Shown: positions 35,608 to 44,532 of the stretch, in pieces
Position numbering within the stretch: position 1 is the stretch's first letter
How the letters are laid out: each line of letters begins with the position of its first letter
DNA from: CAVSUZ01 sp963791885
Lineage (GTDB): Bacteria; Pseudomonadota; Alphaproteobacteria; Acetobacterales; Acetobacteraceae
Direction of reading: 5' to 3'
DNA: 64,000 nt
Assembly: GCA_963791885.1 (NCBI GenBank)
Contig: CAWBUL010000005.1
Coordinates: 1,178,001 to 1,242,000 of the forward strand
The notes under the pieces: model-generated
Seen by the model: the letters and a program-made list of their open reading frames with translations, nothing else
What the model was told of the DNA's origin: nothing
The model's database searches: none
Translations under genes and position numbers: made by a program

Positions 35608-36549
35608 CTTTCGGAATTAGGCAGATCGTTCAGCGAGATCGACTGGCGCGAATGGCTGGCTGAAATTGCTAACCGATACCGTTCTGGCATTCAGGAATTC
35701 TCGTCCAGGAGCCTGGGGGACACAGTAAGCCGGCCCGACCTCTCGGAGCGCGAGGTCTACGCCCGGCTGAGCGATATTATTGACGGTCGCTTCGCGATAC
35801 CTGGGCCGACGGGCGCTATGCAGCTGAGCCCGACCGTGGTGGCGCACGCGCTTGGAGCGGCGCTGCTGTGGCGTCTTGATTCCCTTGGTGGCACAGACTT
35901 CGACACGGCGCACGGGGAGGTCATGAAGTGGTTGGATCCTATTGCCGGCCTTGATGAGCGCACTGAGATTCTTCGGGCAGCGGTGTCGATCCTCGTCGAA
36001 AGAGGCGGTTCGGCCAACTCGTCCTTCGGAGGCGCGTTGGTTACGGCTTGGCTATAAACTCAAAATATCACAGACGGTCATCGGCGCGAGCTTGTCAGCC
36101 TCGCGCCCGACATACCCGAGGCGCTTCTCGACGCGGTAGAGCAATCGAACGCGCATGCGCAAGCTGCGGCCCGGAAATGGGCCATCGACGCTCTCCGCGC
36201 CATTCCACGCGTCGAAGGTCCATCGTTAGACGTTATCATCGCGCGGGTTCGGACCTGGTTCTCAATTGTATCGCGCGAGGTGGACAACTCGCCTGGCGCA
36301 AACGCAGAGTCTGAGGGGCGTCGCAGGGAACGTTACCGGGCCAGGATCGGGGTTGATGCTTCGGGCCCTTTGACCGTGCTTGGCGTCGAGCTTCGGCTTG
36401 TTGATCGTGAGGACAACAGGCTGCAAACGATGGCGCCTTCGATCCTTGAAGGCTTCCCTTTGGCTAGAGCGATACCGTGTTTTGAAGCCATAGCGGTCGC
36501 ATTCGCCGTGCGCGGGTATGCAGACGCTTGGCAAGGGCTCAAATGGCTC
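35608..36549 (+). pseudogene. Large unknown gene, segment 1 (contains one TAA)
   Basis: Open frame from the stop at 35605, without a good start, so the N-terminus is missing or upstream. It reads DWREWLAEIANRYRSG, then VYARLSDIIDGRFAIPG. A TAA at 36055-36057 interrupts it, and the same frame continues with GHRRELVSLAPDIPE and WQGLKWL. The frame ends at the IS3 terminus (36550). Across the IS block it joins segment 2 in frame at the shared TGGCTC, giving GLKWLDPTFQP. It appears helical, with no motif that I recognise. Confidence 0.65.
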
Positions 36550-37133
36550 TGAGGTGGTCCCGGAAACTGGGACAGGGGGTTAAGCTTGGTTCGCCCCGGC
36601 TGGAGGACGGACCCGATGACGGGCAAACGGAAGCGATATTCGGCGGAATTCAAGGCGAAGGTTGCCCTTGAGGCACTGCGCGGTGAGCTGACGACGGTTC
36701 TGCGTCGCTGCGTTGGAGGAAGCGCTGGTGCGGTTTGGCCGGCCGGACATCTTCAACAGCGATCAGGGGAGCCAGTTCACCTCGCCACGATTCACGGAGG
36801 TGCTGACCGGCGCTAGTGTGCGGATCTCGATGGACGGCCGCGGCCGGTGGATGGACAACGTGTTCATCGAACGGCTGTGGCGTAGTCTGAAATACGAGTG
36901 CGTCTATCTGCACGCGTTTGAAACGGGCTCGGAGCTGCGAACGGGACTGACCCGGTGGATCAGTTACTACAACGGTCACCGGCCTCACTCAGCACTGGGC
37001 GGGCTCACTCCTGACGAGGCGTATGCCGCGACTGAAGTCGGAGGAATAGAAACAACGAAATTGGCGGCCTGAAGTGACACAGAACCAAGCTTAGCAAAGC
37101 CGCCAAACTGTCCCGCAGAACGGGACCACCTCA
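36550..37133 (+). mobile_element. IS3-family element with internal deletion
   Basis: The ends TGAGGTGGTCCCG (36550) and its complement (ending 37133), plus inner TAAGCTTGG on both sides, are inverted repeats. The element is only 584 bp because its middle is deleted. The left end abuts segment 1 of the large gene exactly at TGGCTC; the right end lies within IS21 istA. Confidence 0.8.
36613..37072 (+). pseudogene. IS3 OrfA start joined to OrfB end
   Basis: OrfA begins MTGKRKRYSAEFKAKVALEA. After about 27 residues the sequence passes near 36693 into OrfB at CVAALEEALVRFGRPDIFN, in another frame. The remainder keeps D2 (SDQGSQFTS), MDGRGRWMDNVFIERLW with the glutamate, and the C-terminus. The first catalytic aspartate is gone. 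Confidence 0.75.
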
Positions 37134-37298
37134 GAGGCCCCGCGGCCGGTCGTCTGCTGCTCCCGCTGCCGATGCTCCTTCCAGGTGCGGGCGAACGCCG
37201 CAACACGGCCGTATGAACCTTCAAACCCGAGGGCGGCCAGATCCGCATGCAACCGCTTGATCGTCCGCCTCTGCTTGCGCGGCCTGCCGCTCTCTAGC
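37134..37298 (-). pseudogene. istA: IS21 IstA, internal fragment
   Basis: About 55 residues of the IS21 transposase IstA (RKQRRTIKRLHADLAALGFE, GRVAAFARTWKEHRQREQQ). It continues the reading of 39761-39965 once the IS66 between them is removed. The rest of istA, all of istB and the far terminus are missing beyond the IS3. Confidence 0.75.
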
Positions 37299-37377
37299 GT
37301 AAGCGGTGGCACGGGGCACGTCGTTTATGAATGTCAGCTGAGGCAAGTTTGTCGTCCTGTTGGCAAGAGCTGATGTT

Positions 37378-37788
37378 ATGGACGTGGTTAACGACGGTTC
37401 GTCTGTGGAGCGACCGCGCCGGATTGAAATTCTGAGCGGTGCGGAGCGCCGACGCCGTTGGTCGGATGAGGCGAAGGCACGGATTGTCGCTGAGAGTGTG
37501 GTGCCTGGCGCGATGGTGTCGCAGGTTGCTCGCCGTCACGATGTCCTGCCGTCACAGATCTACGCTTGGCGGAAAGCCGCCCGCGAGGGCTCTCTTGTTC
37601 TCACGGGCGGCCCAGCCTTTGCCACGGTCGAGGCTGCCGGACCCTTGCCGCCCGAGACCAAGCCGAAGCATGCCGGTGCGGTGCCGATCATCGAGATCGA
37701 GGCGGGCCCGATTGCCGTTCGGGTCAACGATGGTGCTGATGCTGCACTGGTTGAGAGGATCATCCGGGCACTCAAGGCCGCCAGGTGA
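37378..37788 (+). CDS. tnpA: IS66 TnpA accessory protein
   Basis: Accessory protein of about 136 residues with a helix-turn-helix (RRWSDEAKARIVAESV, VARRHDVLPSQIYAWRKAA), needed with TnpB and TnpC for IS66 transposition. I chose ATG 37378; an upstream start at 37360 is possible. Its stop overlaps the tnpB start by 4 bp. Confidence 0.9.
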   Translation: MDVVNDGSSVERPRRIEILSGAERRRRWSDEAKARIVAESVVPGAMVSQVARRHDVLPSQIYAWRKAAREGSLVLTGGPAFATVEAAGPLPPETKPKHAGAVPIIEIEAGPIAVRVNDGADAALVERIIRALKAAR

Positions 37789-38138
37789 TCTTTCCGACCG
37801 GTCCTGTTCGGGTGATGGTTGCGGTCCAACCCGTCGACTTCCGCAAAGGCATCGATGGCCTGGCTGCCATCGTCAAAGAGGAACTGGGCACCGATCCTTA
37901 TTCGGGCGTTGTTTACGTCTTCAGGGCGCGCCGCGCGGACAGGATCAAGATGATCTTCTGGGACGGCACGGGCATAGTGTTGATCTCCAAGCGTCTGGAG
38001 GATGGCAAGTTCCGCTGGCCTCGGATTGAGGCAGGCGTGATGCGTCTGTCACCGGCACAATTGACCACGTTATTCGAAGGTCTCGATTGGACGCGCGTGC
38101 ATGTGCGGCGTGTGCGTGCGCCGCAGGAAGTGCTGTGA
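37785..38138 (+). CDS. tnpB: IS66 TnpB (Orf2) protein
   Basis: Protein of 117 residues of the IS66 Orf2 family, with typical VMVAVQPVDFRKGIDGLAAI, GVVYVFRARRADRIKMIFWD and RLEDGKFRWPRI. The exact biochemical role is not settled, but it is required for transposition in studied elements. Confidence 0.95.
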   Translation: MIFPTGPVRVMVAVQPVDFRKGIDGLAAIVKEELGTDPYSGVVYVFRARRADRIKMIFWDGTGIVLISKRLEDGKFRWPRIEAGVMRLSPAQLTTLFEGLDWTRVHVRRVRAPQEVL

Positions 38139-38205
38139 TCGCTCGATGCTCACACACGATATTGGTGATCACAAATCGGTCGGAATGTGATTCACTCGAG
38201 TCGCC

Positions 38206-39747
38206 ATGGATGCCGCTCTGCCGCAAAATCTTGCTGAGGCTCATGCGCTGATCGAGCGCCTGACGGCAAGTCTGGCCGAGAAGGATGCAGCGCTATCGCA
38301 TCGTGACGAAGAGATCGAGCGGCTCGAGCGCATCCTCGATAAATATATCCGCCGTCAGTATGGCAAGAGTTCAGAACAGCTGCCGCCAGAACAGATGGCG
38401 CTTGGGCTTGAGGATCTCGAGACGGGAATTGCCGCGGCAAAAGCCAAAGCGGAGAGCCAGGACGCGACGCGTGTCAGACGCCATGGCGTCAAGCGCGGTG
38501 ATCTGCCGGATCATTTGCCGCGCGTCGAAATCGTCATCGAGCCCGAGAACCAGATCTGCCCCTGCTGCGGTGGAGCATTGCATGTCATCGGTGAGGACAA
38601 ATCCGAGCGCCTTGACGTTATCCCTGCCCAGCATCGTGTCCTCGTGACCCGTCGGCCGAAATATGGCTGCCGTTCGTGTCGCGAGGGCGTTAGCCAGGCA
38701 CCGGCGCCGCCGCATATCATCGAAGCTGGCCTACCCACCGAGGCGATGCTGGCCCATGTCCTGGTCAGCAAATATGCCGACCATCTGCCGTTGTATCGCC
38801 AGCACCAGATCCTGCAGCGCCAAGGCATCAGGATCGATCGCTCCTGTCTGGCCGATTGGGTGGGGCGCAGCGCCTTTGCCTTGAGGCCGATCGTCGCGCG
38901 CATGCTGGAGTTGCTGAAACGATCGACCAAGTTGTTCTGCGATGAAACGACGGTGCCCGTGCTCGATCCTGGGCGTGGCAAGACAAAGACCGGCTATCTG
39001 TGGGCAATCGCTCGCGACGATCGGCCATGGAACGGCCCTGATCCTCCCGGCGTCGTCTACGTTTATGCACCAGGCCGTGCTGGGGAATATGCGCGTCAGG
39101 CACTCCGCGGCTTCAAGGGCGTTCTCCAGGTGGACGGATACACCGGCTATAACGCCCTGACCGATGGCCGTCGGAAGGAAGATCCCTTGGACCTGGCTCT
39201 TTGCTGGGCACATTGGCGAAGAGACTTCTTTGACATCAACAAGGGCGGGTCTGCGCCGATCGCTGCCGAGGTCCTGAATCGGATTGCCGCGCTTTACCAG
39301 ATCGAGACCGAGCTCCGTGGTCGGAGTGCCGAGGAACGTCGTGCCGCGCGTCAGGTCAGGACCGTGCCACTCATCGACGATCTGTTCCGTTGGCTGGAGC
39401 AGAAGCTGCCGCTCCTGCCCCAGAGCGGCAAAATGGCCGAAATCATCCGCTACGGCCTCAAGCGCCGTGACGGGCTGACGCGGTTCCTCGATGACGGCAC
39501 TATCGAAATCGATAACAATACGGTCGAGCGAGCCATTCGCCCAATCACGCTGAACCGCAAGAATGCCCTGTTCGCGGGCCATGATGAGGGAGCAGCTGCC
39601 TGGGGTCTCATCGCTTCGCTCGTCGAAACCTGCAAGTTGAACGGTGTCGAGCCACAGCGTTATTTGACCGATACCCTCACCAAAATCGCCCAGCACTGGC
39701 CCATGTCAAAGCTCGACCAGCTGCTCCCCTGGGCAAACGTGGTCTGA
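38206..39747 (+). CDS. tnpC: IS66 transposase TnpC
   Basis: DDE transposase of 513 residues. An N-terminal coiled coil (about 15-65) is followed by the zinc-binding pair CPCCGG and CRSC (about 120-165). The catalytic core has LFCDETTVPVLDPGRGKTKTG and LQVDGYTGYNAL for the aspartates and TIEIDNNTVERAIRP with the glutamate. It ends at the C-terminal IS66 domain (LIASLVETCKLNGVEPQRYL). Intact, unlike the copy at 186-1287. Confidence 0.95.
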   Translation: MDAALPQNLAEAHALIERLTASLAEKDAALSHRDEEIERLERILDKYIRRQYGKSSEQLPPEQMALGLEDLETGIAAAKAKAESQDATRVRRHGVKRGDLPDHLPRVEIVIEPENQICPCCGGALHVIGEDKSERLDVIPAQHRVLVTRRPKYGCRSCREGVSQAPAPPHIIEAGLPTEAMLAHVLVSKYADHLPLYRQHQILQRQGIRIDRSCLADWVGRSAFALRPIVARMLELLKRSTKLFCDETTVPVLDPGRGKTKTGYLWAIARDDRPWNGPDPPGVVYVYAPGRAGEYARQALRGFKGVLQVDGYTGYNALTDGRRKEDPLDLALCWAHWRRDFFDINKGGSAPIAAEVLNRIAALYQIETELRGRSAEERRAARQVRTVPLIDDLFRWLEQKLPLLPQSGKMAEIIRYGLKRRDGLTRFLDDGTIEIDNNTVERAIRPITLNRKNALFAGHDEGAAAWGLIASLVETCKLNGVEPQRYLTDTLTKIAQHWPMSKLDQLLPWANVV

Positions 39748-39760
39748 AGCCACCGCTTAC

Positions 39761-40083
39761 TCTCTAGCTTTAGCCAGGCCGACAGTTTCTCGGCGAACGC
39801 GTCCAGCTTGCTGGGCCGCTCCGGCACCTTGAAGGCCGGTTCCACCACGTCGCCCCGCAAGTATTTGCGGATGGTGTTCCGCGATAGCCCAGTCCTGCGG
39901 GCGATCTCCCGTATCGAAAGCTGGTCTCGAAGCGCCCAGCGACGGATCACGCTCAGTAACTCCATGCTTATCACTCCCGTGGACCCCGCTGAAAACAGCC
40001 GGGGCGAGGTCAAAACATGGGTCAATTCTCAGTGGAAATTTGCCACCTGGTGGGTCAGTTCTCGATGAAACTCAACATTTCTT
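39761..40083 (-). mobile_element. istA: IS21-family element, 5' end with istA start
   Basis: The IstA start lies at 39965 (MELLSVIRRWALRDQLSIRE, GLSRNTIRKYLRGDV), and the frame stops at the IS66 border after about 68 residues. Upstream is the IS21 terminus with repeated binding sites (GAGAACTGACCC and GAGAATTGACCC on the minus strand). The outer end lies at about 40076-40083, followed by TGGCTC (40084-40089), the same six bases as 36544-36549 at the other side of the composite block. Confidence 0.75.
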
Positions 40084-41080
40084 TGGCTCGACCCCACCTT
40101 TCAACCGCCATCCGAGTTCGTAGACGAAGTAGGCGCCGCGAGTGCTAAACTTGACGTCGAGAAGCTCTATCGCGAAATGGGGCGCGCACCAGAGGATTGG
40201 TTCTTCGAAGAACTAGAGCCGGTTCTCGCACGATGTGCGCCAAATGCATTAGCGTCGTTGGTTCGCCGCAAATTGCAAAGCTTCGCCTCGCTTCCGCCGG
40301 AGTGCCGGTATCCGATAGCGATTCACGCGCTCAAGCACCTGATCCTAGCGAGGGGGCCCAACGCCTCGGCGGCGAAAGCACTGCGCCTGAGTGCACGTGA
40401 GAGCGATGAGAACAATGAGGCGATAGCCGCAAGCAACCTACTCAAGATCGAGTTGCTCAGCCTCCCCGACGTGCAAAGCCAGTTCGATAGCTTGATCACC
40501 GCGGATCTGAAATTTATTCCAGCGGATTTCACTGAGATCCTGCGGATGCCAGCACCAGAGGATGTCGATGTCCTCATCGTTCGATACGGAACTCGGCCAG
40601 ACAAGAAGCGGCACGATCTTATCGTGCTTCTATCAATTCACCCGATCGCCTTCAGCGATAATGCCTGGTGCTGGCTAACTGCGTTGGCAATCCAGATCGA
40701 TCACGAGCTGCGCGGCCTGTTGTTCAAAATGCTGACGCTAGCAGATGCCCCCCGCTTCGGGCGCCTCCTTGCGGCGAGCAACTGGGCATGGGCTCCGCAG
40801 GCCGACGAGTTGGTCAACGACTATGGCACCGCTGCACTCATTGAGGCTGAAGCTGCTGTACCTTTCGATCAATTGGCGCCGCGACTGGCACCCTGGCGTT
40901 TACTCGAAGCGGCCCGCGTCCGCGGCTCTGATCCCGCCGAGGTACGCCTCGCGGCGGAGCTCTTTGGGCAAATACTGGCTGCCGACGGAATAGCGGAACC
41001 CGACCCTGGATCAATTCTCACAGTAGATCGCGTAGAGGATAGGTCTACACCATTTGTTGCCTCCGTGCAGCCCAGGCTAA
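40084..41080 (+). pseudogene. Large unknown gene, segment 2
   Basis: Continuous frame of about 330 residues starting LWLDPTFQPPSEFVDEVG and continuing VEKLYREMGRAPEDWFFEEL, LPPECRYPIAIHALKHLIL and LAPWRLLEAARVRGSDP. It ends at the IS5 terminus (41081) after FVASVQPRLS. Composition suggests stacked helical hairpins. Joined to segment 1 it keeps the same frame at TGGCTC. No catalytic motif is recognised. Confidence 0.65.
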
Positions 41081-42060
41081 GTGTCCATCGGGCGACTTTG
41101 TGAGTCATTTGAATCGGTTGCCGGTCCGGATGGACTGAGTGCTTGAAGCGGCTCGATCGGGTGTGATTCTTTGCCTGGCACCAAGCCACGAGGTGCCTGA
41201 TGTGGACGATGGAAAACCGCCATCGCTATGACCGCGACAAGCTGCGTTATCCGAGCGATCTCACCGATGCGGAATGGCGGCTGATCAGGCCGCTTATACC
41301 ACCCGCCAAGCGTGGCGGTGGCAAGCGTACCGTCAACATGCGCGAAGTGGCCAACGGCGTGATGTATGTGCTGAGCACCGGCTGTCAGTGGCGCTGCGCT
41401 ACATTCCAAAGGACCTGCCACCGCGCAGCACGGTGAACGGCTACTTCTGCTTGTGGGGCTGGGACGGCACGTTGGAGAAGATCCATCACGCGCTCTACGT
41501 TAAATGCCGTGAACAGGGGGGACGAGAAGCCAGTCCGACCGCCTGCGTCATCGACAGCCAAAGCGTGAAAAGCGCAGAAAAAGGGGGGCAGCGATCGACC
41601 CACACGGCTTTGATGCGGGCAAGCTGATCAAAGGGAAGAAGCGCCATGTCCTGGTCGATACGCTGGGTCTGGTGCTGCACGCGCTGGTCACCGCCGCCAA
41701 CGTGCAAGACCGCGACGGCGGCATCCTGCTGCTGTCCACTCTGTTCGGACAGTTCCCGTTCCTGCGCAAGCTATTCGCCGACAGTGCTTACACAGGGCCG
41801 GTCTTCCAGGACGGCGCGGCCCGCGCGATGCGCAGCCTGATCGTCGAAATCGTCAAGCGCTCCGACCACCCCAAGGGCTTCGTCGTCGAACCTAAACGCT
41901 GGATCGTCGAGCGCTCCATCGCATGGCTCAACCGATGCCGCCGGCTCGCCAAGGACTGGGAAAATCGTAACCATAACGCCCTCGCCTTCCTCCGCCTCGC
42001 ATCAATCCGCCTCATGCTTAGAAGACTCTGTAATCCTTCGTGAAGTCTCCGGACGGACTC
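41081..42060 (+). mobile_element. IS5-family element with imperfect terminal repeats
   Basis: The ends GTGTCCATCGGGCGACTT (41081) and the complement of GAGTCCGTCCGGAGACTT (ending 42060) match at 14 of 18 positions. The flanks are CTAA and TTAG, fitting insertion at a TA/CTAG-like target. The transposase needs two frame changes. Confidence 0.8.
41200..42043 (+). pseudogene. IS5-family transposase in three frames
   Basis: Part one (41200 on) reads YPSDLTDAEWRLIRPLIPPA to GCQWRC. Near 41395 an insertion of about 5 bp moves the reading to YIPKDLPPRSTVNGYF, IDSQSVKSAEKGG. At the A5G6 tract (about 41578-41588) a -1 shift leads to DPHGFDAGKLIKGKKRH and the DDE end (RRLAKDWENRNHNALAFLRLA). The second shift looks like a programmed site since a distinct IS5 at 8.1 kb has the same tract; the first is damage. 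Confidence 0.75.
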
Positions 42061-43069
42061 TTAGCCCGGACGAACAGAGCGACCCAGCTTCCTCGTTACG
42101 AGCTTGGCTCGATACGAACGCTTATATTCGCGCGTTCGAGGTGGCGAGGAAACGTATTCAAGAGTTTCGGAGGTTGGGGGCAACCCTTTATCTCCTCAAC
42201 ATCAAAGCTATCGATATGGCAGTCGTCCTTCGACATGTTCCCGAGATGGTCGATCGCTGGCTAGAAGGGTATCATGATCTCACGATGGATTTCCGTAGGC
42301 GAGTGTGCCTCGCGGAGACAGCATTCCTTTCTTTGTGCGAGGTGCTGCTCGCACAGGATCCACCACGCGGCGTCTCGCTATGGCGAGCGCTAAGCGCAAC
42401 AATGACAACGCGCTACATTGGTGGAGCAGGCACAGTGAATTGCTGCACATCGTATTTCGCGTTCCTGATTCAACGCCGGTCGCTGAACTTCGCGACGAAG
42501 TTATCAGCTTACCTTTCTGCCACACGGATCAGGAGCTCTTTGACGTTGCCGTCGCCGCTTCGTACAATGGAAAGTCTGCTTGGATCGCCGCAACCGCAGG
42601 CGCGGATCAGGACTCATCTTTGGCTTGGCGACGACGGCGCGGCATTTTGCTTGCAGGCCTCAGCACCGGATATACTCTTCCCGTCAATGACGCTTGGCCT
42701 GAGGACAAGATACGGACGGACACTGCTGCACTTCGCAAAACAGCTGCGCGCCTGCGTTGGCGCGAATCCTGCGCTCATCACTGGTGGAGTGCGTATCTCG
42801 CTGCTACCAATCCGGAGACCGCCTATGCCGCTTGGGTTCTGTTTTTACGTTCCGCGGATGCTCGCGCGTCGCTATGGGTCCGCGACGAACGGCAGGGTCA
42901 AGATGCGGATAGCGATTTCGCTGCCCTCAAGCTTACTTGTGTCGAACTTAACCGGGCAGAATTGAAGCGTAATATGAAGATGCGTCTGGATCAGTGCGAC
43001 AAGAAGTTCCTTGACCATGCCATTGTGGATGAAGTCAGTCCGTGGAGAGCTGTGGCTAATCCCACATAG
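42061..43069 (+). pseudogene. Large unknown gene, segment 3 (one frameshift)
   Basis: The frame begins SPDEQSDPASSLRAWLDTNA directly after the IS5 and continues RKRIQEFRRLGATLYLL and VSLWRALSATMTTRYIG. Near 42437 a 1-base shift moves to LLHIVFRVPDSTPVAELRDE, which runs to the stop at 43067-43069 (VDEVSPWRAVANPT). Combined with segments 1 and 2 this makes at least about 1000 residues. Its C-terminus is Trp- and Arg-rich. Function unknown. Confidence 0.65.
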
Positions 43070-43865
43070 GGCGCCAATCGCTTTTCCTAAGGCAGCTCCT
43101 TACGTGCGATAGCGATGCGCAGCCGTTCCTCGACTACTTTGCGTATATCTGGTGATTATCTTTGTCCTGCGATAGCTGTCCGGCGACCTAGGCCCATTCG
43201 CTCGTGCTCAAATCAAAGCCATGATCCGCTCAGCAACCGGCAAAAATGGATTGACGAGTTTCGGGACCTGATCACGCAATTCTGTGCCAAGGTTACAACC
43301 TGCGTCTAAATGCGGGCACGTCGCCATCTCCGTTGAGCCGGAGGTCGTGGACCATTTCGAACGGCTGGTGTTCGCCGCGCATAACCCGCTCGAGCGCGAG
43401 CATCAGAAGCTGCTTGCGGTGGTAGGCGGCTTGCTCGCGCGGCTCCGGACAGCACCAGTTTGGGACGATTTTCAACGTGAAGCCAAGCGACCGTAGGGTC
43501 GATCGCGGATACGGACCTCGTTATCATCCGGCTCGAATGGCTTGGAGGCCAGCGCAGCGCTTGAAGTTTTAGCGGCGGAGGGCGCAAACTGCTCAGATCC
43601 GATGTGGTCGGATCGCTTCTCCTAAGCGATTCGCCTGCGTGTAAGGCACTCGGAGCGTTGTCCGCGCTGAGCCCGTTTAGGGCAGTTCGCATAATGCTCG
43701 TCCCGACACCGTGCAACGGGATCACAACGGGCTCGACGACGGCCCGACCATGTGTGCGCTGCCTGGGAGGCCTCGCAACGCTTCCGCCTTGCTTCCACGA
43801 CAAGACCGCCTCGAAGCTGGCGCTTGGAGGCGGTGTGCAAGTGATTGGAATGGCGGGGGAATTTT
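43070..43865. other. 796 bp without a recognisable gene
   Basis: Short frames exist on both strands. One stretch at 43326-43494 (VDHFERLVFAAHNPLEREHQ) looks protein-like but has no good start or family. I see no RNA gene or IS terminus. It may be the eroded edge of the island that ends at the tRNA cluster. Confidence 0.35.
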
Positions 43866-43916
43866 GTTGCGGGGACAGGACTTGAACCTGTGACCTCCAG
43901 GTTATGAGCCTGAAGA
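43866..43916 (-). tRNA. 3' part of an initiator-tRNA-like gene (CAU)
   Basis: On the minus strand the anticodon arm CAGGCTCATAACCTG and the T arm ACAGGTTCAAGTCCTGT followed by acceptor CCCCGCA match the 3' two thirds of bacterial initiator tRNA. The 5' part (matching acceptor strand and D arm) is not found upstream in the right geometry, and the end reads CAACAAAA rather than CAACCA. It is a truncated copy, as left by integration into a tRNA gene. Confidence 0.65.
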
Positions 43917-43978
43917 CGCGTGCGAACGGGACGAGTGAACGGCCGCAAAGCGTCAAAGTCGCGTTGAAGTAACCATGC

Positions 43979-44066
43979 TGGCGGAAAGGGCGGGATTCGA
44001 ACCCGCGAGGGCTTGCACCCTGCCAGTTTTCAAGACTGGTGCCTTCAACCGCTCGGCCACCTTTCC
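43979..44066 (-). tRNA. tRNA-Ser (UGA)
   Basis: Complete 88-nt class II tRNA including encoded CCA. The acceptor GGAAAGG pairs with CCTTTCC, the anticodon stem-loop CCAGTCTTGAAAACTGG gives anticodon TGA, a long variable arm follows (GCAGGGTGCAAGCCCTC), and the T arm is GCGGGTTCGAATCCCGC. It reads UCA and other UCN serine codons. Confidence 0.93.
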
Positions 44067-44156
44067 AGACAAGTGTTCCGCCAGAGTTCCGCCGCCTACC
44101 CACGCATACCTATAACTGATTGATATAGCTACATGGTTTCCATGCGGTTGAGTTAT

Positions 44157-44195
44157 TTTCAAGACCGCTGCCTTAAACCGCTCGGCCACCCATCC
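44157..44195 (-). tRNA. 5' half of a second tRNA-Ser (UGA)
   Basis: The minus strand reads GGATGGGTGGCCGAGCGG and on through GGTCTTGAAAA, then leaves the tRNA consensus right after the anticodon loop. It differs from the intact tRNA-Ser in the acceptor and anticodon stems. The 3' half is absent, so it cannot function. The break in the anticodon loop is a typical crossover point of tyrosine recombinases. Confidence 0.7.
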
Positions 44196-44532
44196 GCACT
44201 TCCTGCAAATCCAAAACAATGTGACAAGCCGGCGGGTCGCAGGGCTTTATCACGCGGCGTGCGAGCCGCCAACAAGTCGGATCCGGCGCGTTGCCTGCAG
44301 GTGCTGGCCGGGACGCCTTCGGCACGGTCGATTGTCAGTGAGGGCCCGGCTCAGTATGCAGGATTATCACATCGGTCTCCTTTCCAGTCACAAGGAAGAC
44401 GGGGTTGGATCTGAACAGCGAAATACTGTTCGTCTCGACAGTACCGGATAACATTGTGGGCTGGATCAGGTGAGTCCTCACACCGAGGCCACATATCGGC
44501 ACCGATTCCAATACCGCCGGCAACACAAGCTA
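44196..44532. other. 337 bp without an identifiable gene
   Basis: Between the tRNA-Ser fragment and the IS630 end I see no gene or RNA. It lies upstream of the tRNA-Ser fragment and may include its promoter. Confidence 0.35.

Larger units (their letters stand above)
37299..39760 (+). mobile_element. IS66-family element, complete, with 8-bp target duplication
   Basis: The termini GTAAGCGGTGGC (37299) and GCCACCGCTTAC (ending 39760) are inverted repeats. The 8-bp direct repeat TCTCTAGC flanks it (37291-37298 and 39761-39768), the size IS66 is known to make. The length is 2462 bp with tnpA, tnpB and tnpC in order. It split the IS21 istA gene. Confidence 0.95.

Noticed and set aside
43306..44103. 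265-codon minus-strand frame across the tRNA region
   Set aside because: It reads through tRNA genes (translated tRNA strings such as GSNPALS), so it is not a real protein.
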